Shown: positions 1 to 9,481, counted from the first letter of the stretch. The stretch is DNA of 64,000 nucleotides from Halobacillus salinarum (GCF_022919095.1 NZ_CP095073.1:4092001-4156000), one strand, 5' to 3'. Numbers and translations: made by a program. The notes: a model not told the origin generated them from the letters alone.

Positions 1-726
1 CAGGATGTAGTGATTAAGCATTTTTCTTATGTGGATGATAAACAGGATATTAATAATGTCATTACAGCGTCTAAATACAGTCATTCCATTATTGCTTATA
101 CCCTCGTCCTGCAGGATTTGAAGCAGTATCTTGATCATCAGGCAGAAGAAGAAGGAGTGATTGCTGTTGATTTAATGTATCCTCTGATGGATGCATTTAC
201 TCAAAAATTTCATATGGAACCCAATCGTCAACCAGGCAAAATGAGAACGTTAGATGAGAACTACTTCAAAAGAGTGGAGGCGATCGAGTTTGCCGTGAAG
301 TATGATGACGGACAGGACGTACGAGGGCTGAAACAAGCAGACATTGTACTTATTGGAGTATCAAGAACATCAAAGACCCCTCTCTCTATGTATCTGGCGA
401 ATAAAAAATTCAAGGTGGCCAACGTGCCTCTCATCCCAGAGGTCAAACCTCCTCAAGAACTTTTTTCGATCCCGAAAAACAAATGTGTCGGGTTGATCAT
501 TTCACCTGAGAAATTAAATCAAATCCGCAAACAACGATTAAAAAATTTAGGATTTACCTCGCCTTCCAATTACGCTTCGCTCGATCGAATTCTTGAAGAA
601 CTAACGTGTGCTGAAAACATAATGAAAAAAATCGGTTGTCCAATCATTGATGTCTCTAATAAGGCAATAGAAGAGACAGCTGATCTAATATTAGCCTTAT
701 TTAATAAAAGGGGGAGCTTTGCATAA
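1..726 (+). CDS. yqfL: Pyruvate, phosphate dikinase regulatory protein (PDRP, DUF299), 5' end outside window
   Basis: Bifunctional ADP-dependent kinase/phosphorylase family that switches PPDK off and on by phosphorylating a threonine next to its catalytic histidine. The frame is open to base 1, and about 30 N-terminal residues are missing compared with the usual ~270 aa; the GTG at 10 is therefore not the start. The nucleotide-binding segment G-V-S-R-T-S-K-T-P-L-S is visible at about 349-387. The stop TAA overlaps the ppdK ATG by one base (TAATG), so the two are translationally coupled. Function follows from the family and from the adjacent ppdK. Confidence 0.9.
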   Translation, partial: QDVVIKHFSYVDDKQDINNVITASKYSHSIIAYTLVLQDLKQYLDHQAEEEGVIAVDLMYPLMDAFTQKFHMEPNRQPGKMRTLDENYFKRVEAIEFAVKYDDGQDVRGLKQADIVLIGVSRTSKTPLSMYLANKKFKVANVPLIPEVKPPQELFSIPKNKCVGLIISPEKLNQIRKQRLKNLGFTSPSNYASLDRILEELTCAENIMKKIGCPIIDVSNKAIEETADLILALFNKRGSFA

Positions 727-3401
727 TGGATAAGAAATTTGTGTTCATGTTTGATCAAGCTGGAAGCAGCGAAAAGGAACTTCTAGGTGGTAAAGGGGCA
801 AATTTAGCTGAAATGACCCGTATTGGCTTACCGGTTCCTTATGGTTTTACAATTTCTACTGCGGCATGTAACGCTTACTTCGAGGCAGGACAGGTCATTT
901 CGTCCCAAGTAGAAATGCAGGTGATCGAAGCCCTCCAAACACTCGAAGCAAAAACCGGAAAACGATTAGGGGATCCAACAAACCCGCTTCTTGTTTCTGT
1001 TCGGTCAGGCGCCGTACATTCTATGCCTGGAATGATGGACACTGTTTTGAACCTCGGAATGAATGATGAAACGGTAGAAGGAATGGCTGAACTTACAAAC
1101 AATTCTCGATTTGCCTATGATTCCTACCGCAGATTTATTCAAATGTTTAGTAATGTTGTGCTTGGTTTAGATAACTATTACTTCGAACGGCACTTAGAAG
1201 ATACCCGCGAAGAAAAAGGTTACCATTCCGATACAGAACTAACAGCTGAAGATTGGAAGCAAGTGATCAAAGAATTCAAAACCATTGTACTCACCTATAC
1301 AAAAAAAAGCTTTCCAGAGGATCCAAGGGAACAATTATTCCTTACGATCAATGCGGTGTTTGACTCTTGGAATAACCAACGAGCTGTTTTGTACCGACGT
1401 CTTCACCATATCCCCGGTCATCTCGGTACAGCAGTAAATATTCAAAGCATGGTATTTGGAAATATGGGTGAAGATTCTGGTACGGGAGTAGCTTTCACGC
1501 GCAACCCATCCACCGGGGAGTCTGAACTTTATGGCGAATACTTGATTAATGCGCAAGGGGAAGACGTAGTTGCAGGAATTCGAACACCTCAGCCCATTGC
1601 CTCGCTGGAACAAGATATGCCGGATGTTTATCAGCAGCTGCTTGAAACCTGTCAGCTGTTAGAGAATCATTACCAGGATATGCAGGACATTGAATTTACC
1701 GTAGAAAGCGGAAAGTTATTTATCCTCCAAACTCGGACAGGTAAACGGACTGCCCAGGCAGCTATCCGAATCGCCGTGGAAATGGTAAGGGAAAACATTA
1801 TGGATAAAAGGCATGCTCTCTTACGCGTCGATCCTGATCAACTCGACCAGCTGCTTCATCACCGCATCGACCCTGAACACAACTTGACAAAGTTAGCCGC
1901 CGGATTGCCCGCCTCCCCGGGAGCAGCCACAGGCCAAGTCGTATTTGATGCGGATGAAGCCGAAGTATTATCCAAAGACGGGAAAAAAGTAATCCTCGTC
2001 CGCCCGGAAACAACACCTGAGGACATCCATGGAATCGTGGCTTCCCAAGCTACTATTACAAGTCGGGGTGGTATGACAAGCCATGCAGCGGTTGTAGCCA
2101 GAGGTATGGGAAAAGCTTGTATATGCGGCTGTGAATCCTTAAAGATTAACTTAGACTCCAAGCAATTCAACGTAGAATCTACCACTGTAAAGCATGGCGA
2201 CACCATTACGATAGACGGTACAACAGGAGAAATCTTTCTTGGAGAAATTCCGATGATTGAACCGGAGCTTTCGGACGAATTTAAATTACTGCTCAGCTGG
2301 GCCGATGAAGAAACAAAAATGGGAGTAAGGGCAAATGCTGATAACTCAGTCGATGCACAAAAAGCACTCGAATTTGGAGCTGTCGGCATCGGACTCTGCC
2401 GAACAGAGCATATGTTTATGGATTCCTCTCGGATCCCAACGGTGCAAAGCATGATTCTTTCTGAAACTATGGAAGAACGCAAAGAAGCTCTCGATAAGCT
2501 TCTGCCCATGCAGCAGCAGGATTTTGAGACCATTTTTGAAACGATGCAGGGACATCCCATTACGATACGATTATTGGATCCTCCCCTTCACGAGTTTTTA
2601 CCGGATAAAGAAGACCTTTTGATTGAAGTAACCAAGCTGCAAATGAAGAACGCTGACGCAAGCGAGTTACAAGAGAAGCAAAACATTTTACGAAAAGTAA
2701 GGCTCTTAGAGGAATCGAATCCTATGTTAGGGCTCAGGGGCTGCCGGTTAGCCATGATCCATCCTGAAATTTACGAAATGCAGGTCAAGGCCATCTTTAA
2801 TGCCACGGCCAACGTAATGAAAAGAGGAATTAAAGTAAAACCAGAAATCATGATTCCATTGGTCAGCCATGTAAACGAACTAAAAGAAATGCGTCAACTG
2901 GTCAATCAGATGGCTGAACAAGCTAAAGACGAAACAGGCCAAGAATTCGACTACCAAATTGGAACCATGATTGAAACGCCCCGCGCCGCACTTACAGCAG
3001 ATCAAATCGCTGAAAAAGCTGACTTTTTCTCGTTTGGAACGAACGATCTGACTCAAACCACCTTTGGATATAGCCGAGACGATGCAGAAGGAAAATTTCT
3101 TCAGCATTATGTGGAAAACAATGTACTACCAAGAAACCCATTTGTATCATTAGACCAGGAAGGTGTAGGCAAACTTGTGGAAAGTGGCGTGGAACTAGGC
3201 AGAAAAGCAAACCCTGTACTAAAAACCGGTATTTGCGGAGAGCATGGCGGTGAGAAAGAATCGATTCAGTTCTGCTTCGATTTAGGGATGGATTATGTCA
3301 GCTGCTCCCCTTTCCGAGTTCCTTCTGCACGTCTTGCAGCAGCCCAGGCAACAATTAGAAATGAGCAGCGTAAAGCGATGAAGGTACCTCAGTACAATTA
3401 A
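726..3401 (+). CDS. ppdK: Pyruvate, phosphate dikinase
   Basis: Interconverts pyruvate, ATP and phosphate with PEP, AMP and PPi in the cytosol. It is 891 aa, close to the family length. The N-terminal ATP-grasp part starts with GGKGANLAEM. The central phosphohistidine domain carries GGMTSHAA with the catalytic His near residue 453 and the neighbouring Thr that PDRP modifies. The C-terminal PEP/pyruvate TIM barrel ends with GICGEHGG, catalytic Cys near residue 837. Start ATG overlaps the upstream stop; a GGGGG ribosome site lies just inside the upstream gene. Co-expression with its regulator suggests reversible PEP/pyruvate control. An 18-bp hairpin follows. Confidence 0.97.
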   Translation: MDKKFVFMFDQAGSSEKELLGGKGANLAEMTRIGLPVPYGFTISTAACNAYFEAGQVISSQVEMQVIEALQTLEAKTGKRLGDPTNPLLVSVRSGAVHSMPGMMDTVLNLGMNDETVEGMAELTNNSRFAYDSYRRFIQMFSNVVLGLDNYYFERHLEDTREEKGYHSDTELTAEDWKQVIKEFKTIVLTYTKKSFPEDPREQLFLTINAVFDSWNNQRAVLYRRLHHIPGHLGTAVNIQSMVFGNMGEDSGTGVAFTRNPSTGESELYGEYLINAQGEDVVAGIRTPQPIASLEQDMPDVYQQLLETCQLLENHYQDMQDIEFTVESGKLFILQTRTGKRTAQAAIRIAVEMVRENIMDKRHALLRVDPDQLDQLLHHRIDPEHNLTKLAAGLPASPGAATGQVVFDADEAEVLSKDGKKVILVRPETTPEDIHGIVASQATITSRGGMTSHAAVVARGMGKACICGCESLKINLDSKQFNVESTTVKHGDTITIDGTTGEIFLGEIPMIEPELSDEFKLLLSWADEETKMGVRANADNSVDAQKALEFGAVGIGLCRTEHMFMDSSRIPTVQSMILSETMEERKEALDKLLPMQQQDFETIFETMQGHPITIRLLDPPLHEFLPDKEDLLIEVTKLQMKNADASELQEKQNILRKVRLLEESNPMLGLRGCRLAMIHPEIYEMQVKAIFNATANVMKRGIKVKPEIMIPLVSHVNELKEMRQLVNQMAEQAKDETGQEFDYQIGTMIETPRAALTADQIAEKADFFSFGTNDLTQTTFGYSRDDAEGKFLQHYVENNVLPRNPFVSLDQEGVGKLVESGVELGRKANPVLKTGICGEHGGEKESIQFCFDLGMDYVSCSPFRVPSARLAAAQATIRNEQRKAMKVPQYN

Positions 3402-3467
3402 TATTGAAAAAAGGAAGACCCTCTTCTCCACCCTTTTGAAAAAAATAATGAAACTTACGTAGTAACT

Positions 3468-3508
3468 GGGAGCCCTAAGCAATACTTATAGTATTGCTTA
3501 GGGCTCCC
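3468..3508 (+). terminator. Terminator-like hairpin after ppdK
   Basis: A perfect 18-bp inverted repeat (3468-3485 and 3491-3508) with a 5-base loop. The tail is TTCTATCTATTCC, so the T tract is weak, but stem strength and position after ppdK support termination. Confidence 0.65.
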
Positions 3509-3561
3509 TTCTATCTATTCCAATTATTCAATTATCGGCAAAATTTAACACAAAAATCAAA

Positions 3562-3593
3562 CCTCAGCATCCCTTCATAAATCGATGCTGAGG
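3562..3593 (-). terminator. Terminator of the tct operon
   Basis: A 10-bp perfect inverted repeat (3562-3571 and 3584-3593). Read on the minus strand it is followed by a T-rich tail. It lies about 115 bp after tctA. With the ppdK hairpin it accounts for most of the 307-base convergent gap; I see nothing else there. Confidence 0.6.
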
Positions 3594-3708
3594 CCCTAAA
3601 AGATAATAGTTACATTTATTCGAAGTCCTGCGTGTATTTGTTTTACCCCATGTCTGAATTTGCGATTATTCCCTTCTGCTTTCATCAATAAAAGACCTTA
3701 TTGACACT

Positions 3709-5220
3709 CTACATTGCTTTCGAGGATTCATCAGAGCCATTAAGTAATTTATCCTTCTTAAATAATTTTAATATCAATGGTAACACCAAAACAATAATAG
3801 CTAGTGTTAATAAAATTGCGGAGATCGGTCTTGTAAAAAATGAAAAAATGTTTCCATTACTCATTACTAATGTCCGCCTTAAGCTTGCTTCCATCATGGG
3901 ACCTAAAATTAAAGCTAGTATGACAGGTGATGCTGAAAAATCATACCGCAGCATCAAATAACCTATGATACCTGAGATTAGCATGACATAAACATCAAAC
4001 ATACTATTCCCTAAGGAGTATGAGCCTACTACACATAAAACTAAAATTACAGGAGTCAATATCGCTTTTGGTATAGCTAGTACTTTAGCGAATAAACGAA
4101 TTCCAAGCAATCCATAAATCATGATCATTACATTAGCTAAAATCATTCCTATAAACAATGAATAAACAATTTCTCCATTTTGTTGAAAGAGCTGAGGGCC
4201 AGGTTGAATTCCTTGCACCATTAATGCTCCTAATAACACAGCTGTAACTGCATCACCTGGAATCCCTAAAGTCAATAAAGGGATCATGGCTCCGCCCGTT
4301 GAACCATTATTAGCTGCTTCCGGGGCAGCTACACCTTCTAAGTTTCCTTTATTGAATTCATCTTTGTTTTTAGCGAAGGTTGAAGCTACATTATAAGCAA
4401 CAAATGCCCCTATATCTCCACCAGCCCCAGGGATCATTCCAATGAATGTTCCAATACCCGTGGATCTTAAAATTGTAAGAATAATAGTTCTAAACTCTTC
4501 CCACTTTAATGATATTTTTTTCACCTTTTGAATTACATTCCGCTTTGAAATTAGCTCCTCCAATGATTGAAAAGCTTGAGCTGCCGCAAATAATCCAATC
4601 ATTACAGGAATAAAATTGATTCCTCCAGTTAAATTATAGTTTCCGAAAGTGAAACGGGGAAAGCCTCCCATTGGATCCGTACCAATCGTGGAGATTAAAA
4701 GACCTACCGCTCCAACAATTAAACCTTTCACCATAGATTTTCCTGCTACACTAGTAATTACAGCCAAACCAAATACCGCTAAAGCAAAGGTTTCCTGTGC
4801 GCTGAAGTTTAAAGCGAATTTGGCTAATTGTGGAGCAATAAATATTAGAACGAATACACTTAATATTCCTCCAATACTAGAGGAAAGTGTTGCAGTAGTG
4901 AGTGCCTTGTAGGCAAACCCTCTTTTTGTCAATTCATACCCTGCAATAGCCGTTGCTGCTGAAGATGGGGTACCTGGTGTTCTAAGTAATATTGCTGCAA
5001 TGGAACCACCATATATTGCCCCAAAATAAACACCTATGAGAAGTAGAATCCCCGCAATGGGCTCCATACTAAAAGTAACGGGTAATATTAATGCCACTCC
5101 CATAGTTGCTGTTAAGCCTGGAAGAGCTCCAATAGATATGCCTATCGCACAACCTATTATTATAGCTAATAGAGAGTGGAAATCAGAAAAATTACCAATT
5201 GCAGTTATTATGATATCCAT
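3709..5220 (-). CDS. tctA: Tripartite tricarboxylate transporter permease TctA
   Basis: Large membrane subunit of a TTT-family secondary transporter that takes up carboxylates delivered by the TctC binding protein. It is 503 aa, the usual size, with 11-12 predicted hydrophobic segments and the family glycine-rich segments IGALPGLTATMGVALILP near the N terminus and GMIPGAGGDIGAF in the middle. ATG start with AAGGAGGG upstream. It is last in the minus-strand set tctC - 2-hydroxyacid dehydrogenase - tctB - tctA. The substrate cannot be read from sequence; the dehydrogenase in the operon hints at a hydroxy- or keto-acid. Confidence 0.93.
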   Translation of the reverse strand: MDIIITAIGNFSDFHSLLAIIIGCAIGISIGALPGLTATMGVALILPVTFSMEPIAGILLLIGVYFGAIYGGSIAAILLRTPGTPSSAATAIAGYELTKRGFAYKALTTATLSSSIGGILSVFVLIFIAPQLAKFALNFSAQETFALAVFGLAVITSVAGKSMVKGLIVGAVGLLISTIGTDPMGGFPRFTFGNYNLTGGINFIPVMIGLFAAAQAFQSLEELISKRNVIQKVKKISLKWEEFRTIILTILRSTGIGTFIGMIPGAGGDIGAFVAYNVASTFAKNKDEFNKGNLEGVAAPEAANNGSTGGAMIPLLTLGIPGDAVTAVLLGALMVQGIQPGPQLFQQNGEIVYSLFIGMILANVMIMIYGLLGIRLFAKVLAIPKAILTPVILVLCVVGSYSLGNSMFDVYVMLISGIIGYLMLRYDFSASPVILALILGPMMEASLRRTLVMSNGNIFSFFTRPISAILLTLAIIVLVLPLILKLFKKDKLLNGSDESSKAM

Positions 5221-5235
5221 TATTTAATCCCTCCT

Positions 5236-5670
5236 TTATATTAAAATTCCTGGCGGCAAAGGTACATTTAATAATTGTTGAAAAAAAACATAAATAAACA
5301 AAACTGCCCCTAATGGTACAGAAATGAAATAAACTTTTCTATTTACTTTCCCAATCCAAAGGATAAAAATTAAAAAAGCAACGGTACTGACATAAAACCC
5401 AATATAGGGGAGGGAAATAACGTAGACGAGGAATAGGCCTACATACAAGAATATTATTTTAACTTTTGGTTTAGGATTTTCGTTTTTAAAAAATAAACTT
5501 TTAACCAAAAGAATAGTACCCAATGCCATTAATATTATCGAGTATATTCTCGGCATAAAAGCAGGCCCTGTTTCCGTACCTGTAGGACCTGGAAAATCCA
5601 ACGTACAATAATAAAAAAAACCACCTAATAAAATTGTTATTATACTAATAATCGTGTTTTCCTTTTTCAC
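5236..5670 (-). CDS. tctB: Tripartite tricarboxylate transporter small membrane subunit TctB
   Basis: A 144-aa protein with four hydrophobic helices in the arrangement of the TctB family, which pairs with TctA in the membrane. The start is GTG with a GGGGGG ribosome site 5 bases upstream. It sits 15 bp before tctA. Low sequence conservation is normal for this subunit; identity rests on topology plus the flanking tctA and tctC. Confidence 0.85.
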   Translation of the reverse strand: MKKENTIISIITILLGGFFYYCTLDFPGPTGTETGPAFMPRIYSIILMALGTILLVKSLFFKNENPKPKVKIIFLYVGLFLVYVISLPYIGFYVSTVAFLIFILWIGKVNRKVYFISVPLGAVLFIYVFFQQLLNVPLPPGILI

Positions 5671-5782
5671 AATTTCCCCCCTTTTTTTCAGCGAAAGAAT
5701 AATTTTAGAAAGACAATCTTAAAGAGAAGGCACAGAAGTTATTTATTAAGTCATTTAAATAGTTTGATACAATAATCTAATC

Positions 5783-6759
5783 CTACCGGTTTGGTTTTAA
5801 CTCCTTTACGATATTTTCTGAGTAACCTTCCTCTAAAACAGAGACTAAGTTCTTAGCTGCTAACATAGCAATATCAGCCCTTGTTTTACTAGTAGCTGTA
5901 CCGATATGGGGAAGCGATACTACGTTTGGCATTTCTAACAGTGGATTGGTCGAAGCTGGAGGCTCTTCATAAAAAACATCTAAGCCGGCTGCCAGGATCT
6001 CTTTATCATTTAACGCCTGGATTAATGCTTTTTCATTCACTGTTTGACCTCTGGAAGTATTAATGAAAATTGCCGTCTTTTTCATTAATTTAAAATGCTC
6101 CAAGCGTATAAACTCTTTTGTATTTTCATTTAAAGGAACCAACAGTAATACAAAATCAGATTCGCTTAACAAGTCTTCTAATTCTCGATAAGCTATTCCT
6201 AATTCATTTTCTATCTGAGGATTTTGGTTTCTGTTATGGTACACTACATTCATGTTAAATCCTGCTTTTGCCCTCCGAGCTACGACTTTCCCAATTCGTC
6301 CCATGCCAATAATACCTAGAGTGGAACCATGGACATCTATTCCAAACAGGTTGGAGTCATCTCCACCTTTCCAACTCCCTTGCTTTACATATTGGTCTAA
6401 TTCCGGTATTCTCCGAGCTGTGGACAGCATTAAGCCAAATACCAGATCTGCAACACTATTGTCTAAAACGTGAGGTGTATGGGTCCCTAAAATATTGCGC
6501 TTACGCATTTCAACTATATCGAAATTATTGTAACCAACGGACATATTACTTACTACTTTCAGGCGGGGGCTGAGTTTAATAACCTAGCATCAATATTTTC
6601 CCCTGCGGTTAAGAGGCCATCCACCTGCTTAAATTCATCAAGAAATTGTTTGTCTGTGCTATCTAATTTTTTATCTCGCTTATAATAATCACAGTGAGTG
6701 GCAATATAAAGTTCTACTTCATAAGGTATAGGTTTGTTAATGTAAATTTTTGGTTTCAT
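5783..6759 (-). pseudogene. 2-hydroxyacid dehydrogenase (GhrB/glycerate dehydrogenase type), frameshifted
   Basis: NAD(P)-dependent reductase of 2-keto acids such as glyoxylate or hydroxypyruvate. Two pieces join into one full-length protein of about 324 aa: the N-terminal 66 residues start at an ATG at 6759 with GGAGG upstream, and the rest begins about 6558. The second piece has the Rossmann motif GIIGMGRIGK and the catalytic region with NTSRG, a conserved Glu before PP, and His in LPHIGTATS. The break lies in the C-rich run at 6562-6569 (minus strand GCCCCCGCC); adding one base restores ...SAPALKVV. All catalytic residues are intact, so a sequencing deletion is as likely as real loss. It sits between tctC and tctB. 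Confidence 0.85.
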
Positions 6760-6861
6760 TTAGTAAGTCCTCCACATTCAACTTTCATAATATTTTTTCA
6801 CATAAACAGGTAGGAAGAGGAACAACTGATCCATTTAAGTCAAGCTCGTCATCACCTCTTA

Positions 6862-7851
6862 CTACTTAGCAATACCTAATGATTGAATTAATTCCTTAAA
6901 TGATTCATTGCTTCCTCTCATTTCTTCCTTAAATTCTTCGCTGCTCCTCGTCTTAATACCTAATCCGTTATTGTCCATAAACTTTTTGAATTCCTTAGAT
7001 TCTGCGGCTTCTAAAAATGCGGTTTCAAGTTCTTTCACTACATCATCTGGTGTATCTTTTGGAGCAATAATTCCCCTCCACGCTCCTACATTTACTGATT
7101 TAACCCCTTCCTCCTTTAAAGTCGGTACATCCGGAAGTGCCTTTGATCTCTCATCAGACATAACTGCTAATGTTTTCAATTTTCCAGCTTTTACTTGTGT
7201 TAAGACCTCACCTGGACTTACTGAAACCGCCTCAATATGCCCTCCAAGTAATGACGTAATTGAAGGAGCCGCTCCATCAAATGGGACAAACTTTAAGTCT
7301 ATTCCGTTTGCTTTAGCAAAAGACTCCGCGGCTAAGTGCCAAATCGCTCCAGTTCCGGAGCCACCTACACGAATTTCTCCAGGATTTTCTTTCGCATAAT
7401 CAATAAATTCTTGAATAGTATCATAAGGTGCATCTGCAGGGACGGTAATAGCTGCCGGATCAAAATTCAGTTGGGCAACAGGTGTAAAATCCTTATATGT
7501 AAAGTTAGCTAGCCCTAAATGAGGGAGGGTTGTTAACTCCACTGTTCCGAGTGTTAGCGTGTGTCCATCTGGTTTTGCGTTAGCACCTTCAGACATACCC
7601 ACAGCTCCACCACCACCTGGTTTATTAACTACTCCTATAGAAGTATTTAATTTTTTTTCCGCTATTTTAGCGATAGATCTAGCTACAGCATCTGTGCCAC
7701 CACCTGCTGCGTAGGGAACGATTAATTCTATTTGGCCATCAGAAATACTGCCTTTATTACTGTTATGACTTGAGGCTGAACCGGAAGCATTGCACCCAGT
7801 AATTACAAACAATAGAACGATTAACATAAGAGATAATACTCTTTTCATCAT
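6862..7851 (-). CDS. tctC: TctC-family substrate-binding lipoprotein
   Basis: Extracytoplasmic binding protein (Bug family) that feeds the TctAB permease. A lipoprotein signal with lipobox VITGC is followed by the family segment VPYAAGGGTDAVAR and by PGGGGAVG, and the body runs about 325 aa. I place the start at the tandem ATGATG at 7851/7848 because AGGGAGG lies 6 bases before it; the longer frame up to 7908 has no ribosome site. First gene of the operon, downstream of an IclR-type palindrome and a cre. Confidence 0.92.
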   Translation of the reverse strand: MMKRVLSLMLIVLLFVITGCNASGSASSHNSNKGSISDGQIELIVPYAAGGGTDAVARSIAKIAEKKLNTSIGVVNKPGGGGAVGMSEGANAKPDGHTLTLGTVELTTLPHLGLANFTYKDFTPVAQLNFDPAAITVPADAPYDTIQEFIDYAKENPGEIRVGGSGTGAIWHLAAESFAKANGIDLKFVPFDGAAPSITSLLGGHIEAVSVSPGEVLTQVKAGKLKTLAVMSDERSKALPDVPTLKEEGVKSVNVGAWRGIIAPKDTPDDVVKELETAFLEAAESKEFKKFMDNNGLGIKTRSSEEFKEEMRGSNESFKELIQSLGIAK

Positions 7852-8048
7852 TATCTTCCTCCCTTGGGTTAATTGTTTTTTCACCAATCTCACCTTCTCA
7901 TTAAACAAGTCAGCCAGTAATTCAAATTCACTAATAAATAATTCGCCAAATCGTTGATTCTTTTAAATAACTCAATATAACCGAATAGTTATCGTGCGCC
8001 TCCCTTCTCTAGGCTTCTTAGCATATAATTCCATTCCGAATCAAAAAT

Positions 8049-8065
8049 TTTCCGTATTACGGAAA
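8049..8065. promoter_or_regulatory. Candidate IclR-family operator upstream of tct operon
   Basis: TTTCCGTATTACGGAAA is an 8-bp inverted repeat around one central base. TTCCG...CGGAA palindromes are typical of IclR-family sites. Extra half sites TTTCCG at 8069-8074 and CGGAAA at 8127-8132 lie nearby. It is between iclR and tctC, where the tct promoter must be. Confidence 0.6.
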
Positions 8066-8088
8066 GCCTTTCCGTTTATGTGGTATTA

Positions 8089-8124
8089 AAAAAACCTAAA
8101 TAAGCTGAATATTTTAGGTTTTTT
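8089..8124 (-). terminator. Terminator after iclR
   Basis: AAAAAACCTAAA (8089-8100) pairs perfectly with TTTAGGTTTTTT (8113-8124) around a 12-base loop, giving a T run on either strand. It separates the IclR gene from the tct promoter. Confidence 0.6.
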
Positions 8125-8162
8125 AACGGAAATTTAATTGATCGAACGTTGATTCCCTTAAA

Positions 8163-8176
8163 TGTTAACGCTTACT
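8163..8176. promoter_or_regulatory. Catabolite response element (cre) candidate
   Basis: TGTTAACGCTTACT matches the CcpA consensus TGWAARCGYTWNCW with one mismatch. It lies between the IclR gene and the tct operon, so it could act as a roadblock or mark the region for carbon catabolite control. Confidence 0.5.
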
Positions 8177-8210
8177 TTTTTGAAAGTCAACAACATTCAG
8201 AAAATTGCAA

Positions 8211-8972
8211 TCACTTTATGTAACCCAAAGATTTTGAGATGGAGAGAGCTGTTTCTTTGATTAATGGAGCTAATTCTTGCTCAATTTTTTGATTGGTAAC
8301 CCTCGTTTCTGGTCCAGCAATACTAATTGCTGCAATAACTTTATTGGTGTAATCAAGTATTGGTGCAGCTACACACCTTATATCTGCTTCGTGCTCCAGG
8401 TTATCAATGGCATAACCTTTATTTTTAATTTCATGTAAATGCTTGATCATTTGTTCTGGATCGATGATTGTAGTCTCAGTATATTTTGTCATACCTTTGT
8501 TTTTTAATATTTTTCTTACTTCTTCATCCTCCAACCCAGTCAATAAGGCTTTTCCAACTCCAGTACAATGTAAATTTGCACGATAACCAATTTTAGAAGC
8601 AATTTTTACCTTTTGATTACTTTCTACTTTATCGATATAGACGACTTCTTCATTTTCCCGAACACAAAGATGGATCACTTCATTCGTTTTGTCTCTCAAA
8701 TCCTCTAGATATGGTCTAGCTGATTCTCGAAGGTCAATACTATCAATAATTTTTGAAGCTAAATAAACCATGTGCATTCCTAGTAATACTTTCCCTGTAT
8801 TGATATCTTTCTTTACCATATTAAAATTAAGTAGTGTAGAAACAATACGGTGTACCGTAGTTGTAGGAATGTCTAAATGATGGGATAATTCCGTAATCCC
8901 CAATCCTTTTGGATAATCAGCGAGCTTATTAATTAGAATTAGACAACGCTCTAAAGATTTATTTGTACTCAA
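8211..8972 (-). CDS. IclR-family transcriptional regulator (tct locus)
   Basis: N-terminal winged helix (LGITELSHHLDIPTTTVHRIVSTLLNF) and C-terminal IclR effector domain ending IAAISIAGPETR. I choose the TTG at 8972 because GGAAAGGA lies 8-9 bases before it and the resulting 253 aa is the normal family length. Upstream alternatives, ATG 8999 and GTG 9068, have no proper ribosome site. It is adjacent to and co-oriented with the tct operon and is probably its regulator; the effector is unknown. Confidence 0.88.
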   Translation of the reverse strand: MSTNKSLERCLILINKLADYPKGLGITELSHHLDIPTTTVHRIVSTLLNFNMVKKDINTGKVLLGMHMVYLASKIIDSIDLRESARPYLEDLRDKTNEVIHLCVRENEEVVYIDKVESNQKVKIASKIGYRANLHCTGVGKALLTGLEDEEVRKILKNKGMTKYTETTIIDPEQMIKHLHEIKNKGYAIDNLEHEADIRCVAAPILDYTNKVIAAISIAGPETRVTNQKIEQELAPLIKETALSISKSLGYIK

Positions 8973-9346
8973 TCCCAACTGTCCTTTCCGTTGAATCATA
9001 ATAAGAATTCTATGAACAATTATACGTGATTTAGTTAAAAACTTCATTCTCCTGTGGTTCACTGCCACGGATGATTAATGTGATACTTAAGCCTGGGGGT
9101 GAAACGGTACAAAACTGCTTCTATGTTTGGCGGCTGTGTTTTTCTATATCATCAGTCAAACTTCTTAACCTTAGAAGAAACCGATCCAGTTTTACTACCT
9201 TTTCCCCCACTAACTGAAAGTCTATTTGAATGTAAAAGTCAGATTCATCTCCCCTCCTTTCGACTGATTGCTCTTCTTTGCCTCCTTATTAATTTGATCC
9301 CTTTTCCGAAAAAATTTAAAAGAACTGTTTGATAAAAGACTGAATT
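8973..9346. other. Intergenic region between iclR and the rhamnonate operon
   Basis: Divergent intergenic DNA. A 77-codon frame at 9099-9332 has no ribosome site and no recognisable domain, and I do not call it. I see no convincing promoter for iclR beyond AT-rich stretches. Confidence 0.4.
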
Positions 9347-9375
9347 TTGTGTTACATTAAGTTCAGTATTATAAC
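9347..9375 (+). promoter_or_regulatory. Sigma-A promoter of rhamnonate operon
   Basis: TTGTGT (9347-9352), 17-base spacer, TATAAC (9370-9375). It is followed at once by the palindrome at 9380, and the first gene starts at 9482. Confidence 0.6.
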
Positions 9376-9379
9376 TTTG

Positions 9380-9396
9380 GTTTTATATATTAAACT
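9380..9396. promoter_or_regulatory. Candidate operator for the downstream IclR regulator
   Basis: GTTTTATATATTAAACT is a near-palindrome just after the -10 box. It matches 14 of 17 bases of GTTTATTATACTAAACT at 14757-14773, which covers the -10 of the iclR gene that ends this locus. Two copies at the two promoters suggest one shared binding protein. Confidence 0.5.
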
Positions 9397-9427
9397 AAGG
9401 AGGTTGTGAATTAGTATCACCTTATTT

Positions 9428-9441
9428 TGAAAGCGCATACT
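9428..9441. promoter_or_regulatory. cre candidate in rhamnonate operon leader
   Basis: TGAAAGCGCATACT fits the CcpA consensus with one mismatch, about 50 bases after the presumed start of transcription. The position suits roadblock repression by CcpA. Confidence 0.55.
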
Positions 9442-9481
9442 CAGCACTTATAACAAATGTCTATCTAGGAGGTTCATCGAA

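Noticed and set aside
1798-2560. Minus-strand frames of up to 233 codons inside ppdK
   Set aside because: ppdK is intact and conserved over the whole span; the antisense frames have no ribosome site or family.
9099-9332. 77-codon plus-strand frame before the rhamnonate operon
   Set aside because: No proper ribosome site and no domain; it covers the divergent iclR promoter region.
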